DNA of 14,124 bases from Bacteroidota bacterium. GTDB taxonomy: Bacteria; Bacteroidota; Bacteroidia; Flavobacteriales; Weeksellaceae. Below, in pieces: positions 13,294 to 14,124 of the stretch; position 1 is the stretch's first letter; every line of letters starts with the position of its first letter. The stretch covers positions 1 through 14,124 of the forward strand of contig JAEZDQ010000065.1 of the NCBI GenBank assembly GCA_023433225.1, written 5' to 3'. Position numbers and translations under genes: made by a program. Below the pieces are notes generated by a model, which had not been told where the DNA came from, made no database searches, and saw only the letters and a list, made by a program, of their open reading frames with translations.

Positions 13294-14124
13294 TTAATGT
13301 GCCTCCAGCCAATTTTCTCCCGCACCTATTTCGACTTCCAATGGCACCTGCATTTTCACGGCATTTTCCATGGTCTCTTTGATGATGGGACGGATGGTTT
13401 CGAGTTCCGATTTGGGTACATCAAACACCAATTCATCGTGAACCTGTAAGAGCATCTTGGTTTGGAAACTTGCTTTCAGGATTCTTTGGATGTTGATCAT
13501 TGCGATTTTGATGATGTCCGCCGCGCTGCCCTGAATGGGGGCGTTGATGGCATTGCGTTCGGCATGGCCGCGAACCACGGCGTTGCGTGAGTTGATGTCT
13601 TTCAAGTACCGCCTTCTTCCCAGTATTGTTTCCACAAAACCTTGTTCACGCGCTGTTTGGATTTGGTTTTCCATGTACTGTTTCAGTACCGGGTAGGTTT
13701 CGTAATAGGCATCTATCAACTGCTTTGATTCCGAACGGGACAAGCCGGTTTGTTCGGCCAAACCAAAGGCCGACACCCCATAGATGATGCCGAAGTTTAC
13801 GGTCTTGGCTTGGCTCCTTTGTTCGCGCGTCACCTCTTCCAAAGCGACATTGAACACGTTGGCCGCCGTGGCGCGGTGGATGTCTTCGCCTTTCATGAAA
13901 GCTTCGAGCATGGCGGGGTCTTGGGACAATTCTGCGATGATACGCAATTCGATTTGGGAATAGTCGGCAGAAACCAGGAGGTGGTCGGTGTCTCTCGGCA
14001 CAAAAGCTTTCCGGATTTCACGCCCCTGCTCGGAACGAATGGGGATGTTTTGCAGGTTGGGGCTCACCGATGCCAAGCGTCCCGTCGCTGCAACCGTCTG
14101 GCTGAATGTGGTATGGACACGCCC
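13294..14124 (-). CDS. polA: DNA polymerase I, C-terminal part (cut by window edge)
   Basis: The last 276 residues of a family A DNA polymerase, the repair and Okazaki-fragment enzyme; the 5' part of the gene lies beyond position 14124. The frame stays open to the window edge, beginning GRVHTTFSQTVAATGRL, which is the usual palm/fingers sequence, so the internal TTG at 14076 is not a start. Motif A is DYSQIELR with the catalytic Asp. Motif B is REQRSQAK followed by TVNFGIIYG (R-x3-K-x3-F-G-x2-Y-G). LGRRRYLKDINSRN and NAPIQGSAADIIK are further conserved blocks. Motif C is VHDELVF with the second catalytic Asp. It ends normally at ENWLEAH. No clear terminator follows; the 74 bases before the HU gene hold the HU promoter. 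The exonuclease domains cannot be seen. Confidence 0.97.
   Translation of the reverse strand, partial: GRVHTTFSQTVAATGRLASVSPNLQNIPIRSEQGREIRKAFVPRDTDHLLVSADYSQIELRIIAELSQDPAMLEAFMKGEDIHRATAANVFNVALEEVTREQRSQAKTVNFGIIYGVSAFGLAEQTGLSRSESKQLIDAYYETYPVLKQYMENQIQTAREQGFVETILGRRRYLKDINSRNAVVRGHAERNAINAPIQGSAADIIKIAMINIQRILKASFQTKMLLQVHDELVFDVPKSELETIRPIIKETMENAVKMQVPLEVEIGAGENWLEAH

Overview
The window looks like chromosomal DNA of a member of the Bacteroidota, most likely order Flavobacteriales. Four signs support this: promoters of the Bacteroidota type (a TTG/TTTG box followed by TAnnTTTG); an HU-like protein of the HU-HIG class; a mevalonate-pathway kinase next to a UbiA-family prenyltransferase, an arrangement I associate with Flavobacteriia; and relaxed lipoboxes with acidic residues after the cysteine. 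No rRNA, tRNA, transposase, phage gene or CRISPR array was seen.

Layout. Positions 1-620 hold an AT-rich unrecognised gene for a possibly secreted protein, followed by a perfect 33-base palindrome (701-733). Then come a secreted M1 aminopeptidase (819-3359) and a 53-residue Cys-rich membrane protein of the FeoB-associated type (3434-3595). A convergent intergenic gap holds an array with an exact 22-bp period (about 3655-3798). On the minus strand follow a surface-type lipoprotein made of two tandem homologous domains (3933-4850, with a clear terminator), deoxyribose-phosphate aldolase (4920-5663) and an endonuclease/exonuclease/phosphatase-fold protein (5695-6642).

From 6731 a long plus-strand block begins: TRIC/UPF0126 membrane channel, formimidoylglutamase (hutG), mannose-6-phosphate isomerase (manA), then an internal promoter and mevalonate kinase, a small YjdJ-type GNAT protein, a UbiA prenyltransferase, an RluB/RsuA-type pseudouridine synthase, and a small secreted protein built of 11-residue 'FPD' repeats (12339-12647). 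Spacing is tight (4-base and 8-base overlaps, gaps of 2, 8 and 14 bases), so most of the block is probably cotranscribed. The mevalonate kinase and UbiA enzyme may serve successive parts of isoprenoid supply and use; the rest are housekeeping or salvage functions with no obvious shared pathway.

A second 22-bp-period array (12697-12806) sits in the next convergent gap. It has a different sequence from the first but the same period and a similar quasi-palindromic build. Beyond it lie an HU-HIG protein with a very good promoter and the 3' part of DNA polymerase I (cut by the window edge), both on the minus strand.

The most unusual items are the two matched 22-bp arrays and the FPD-repeat protein. 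I see no defence island, secretion cluster or biosynthetic cluster.
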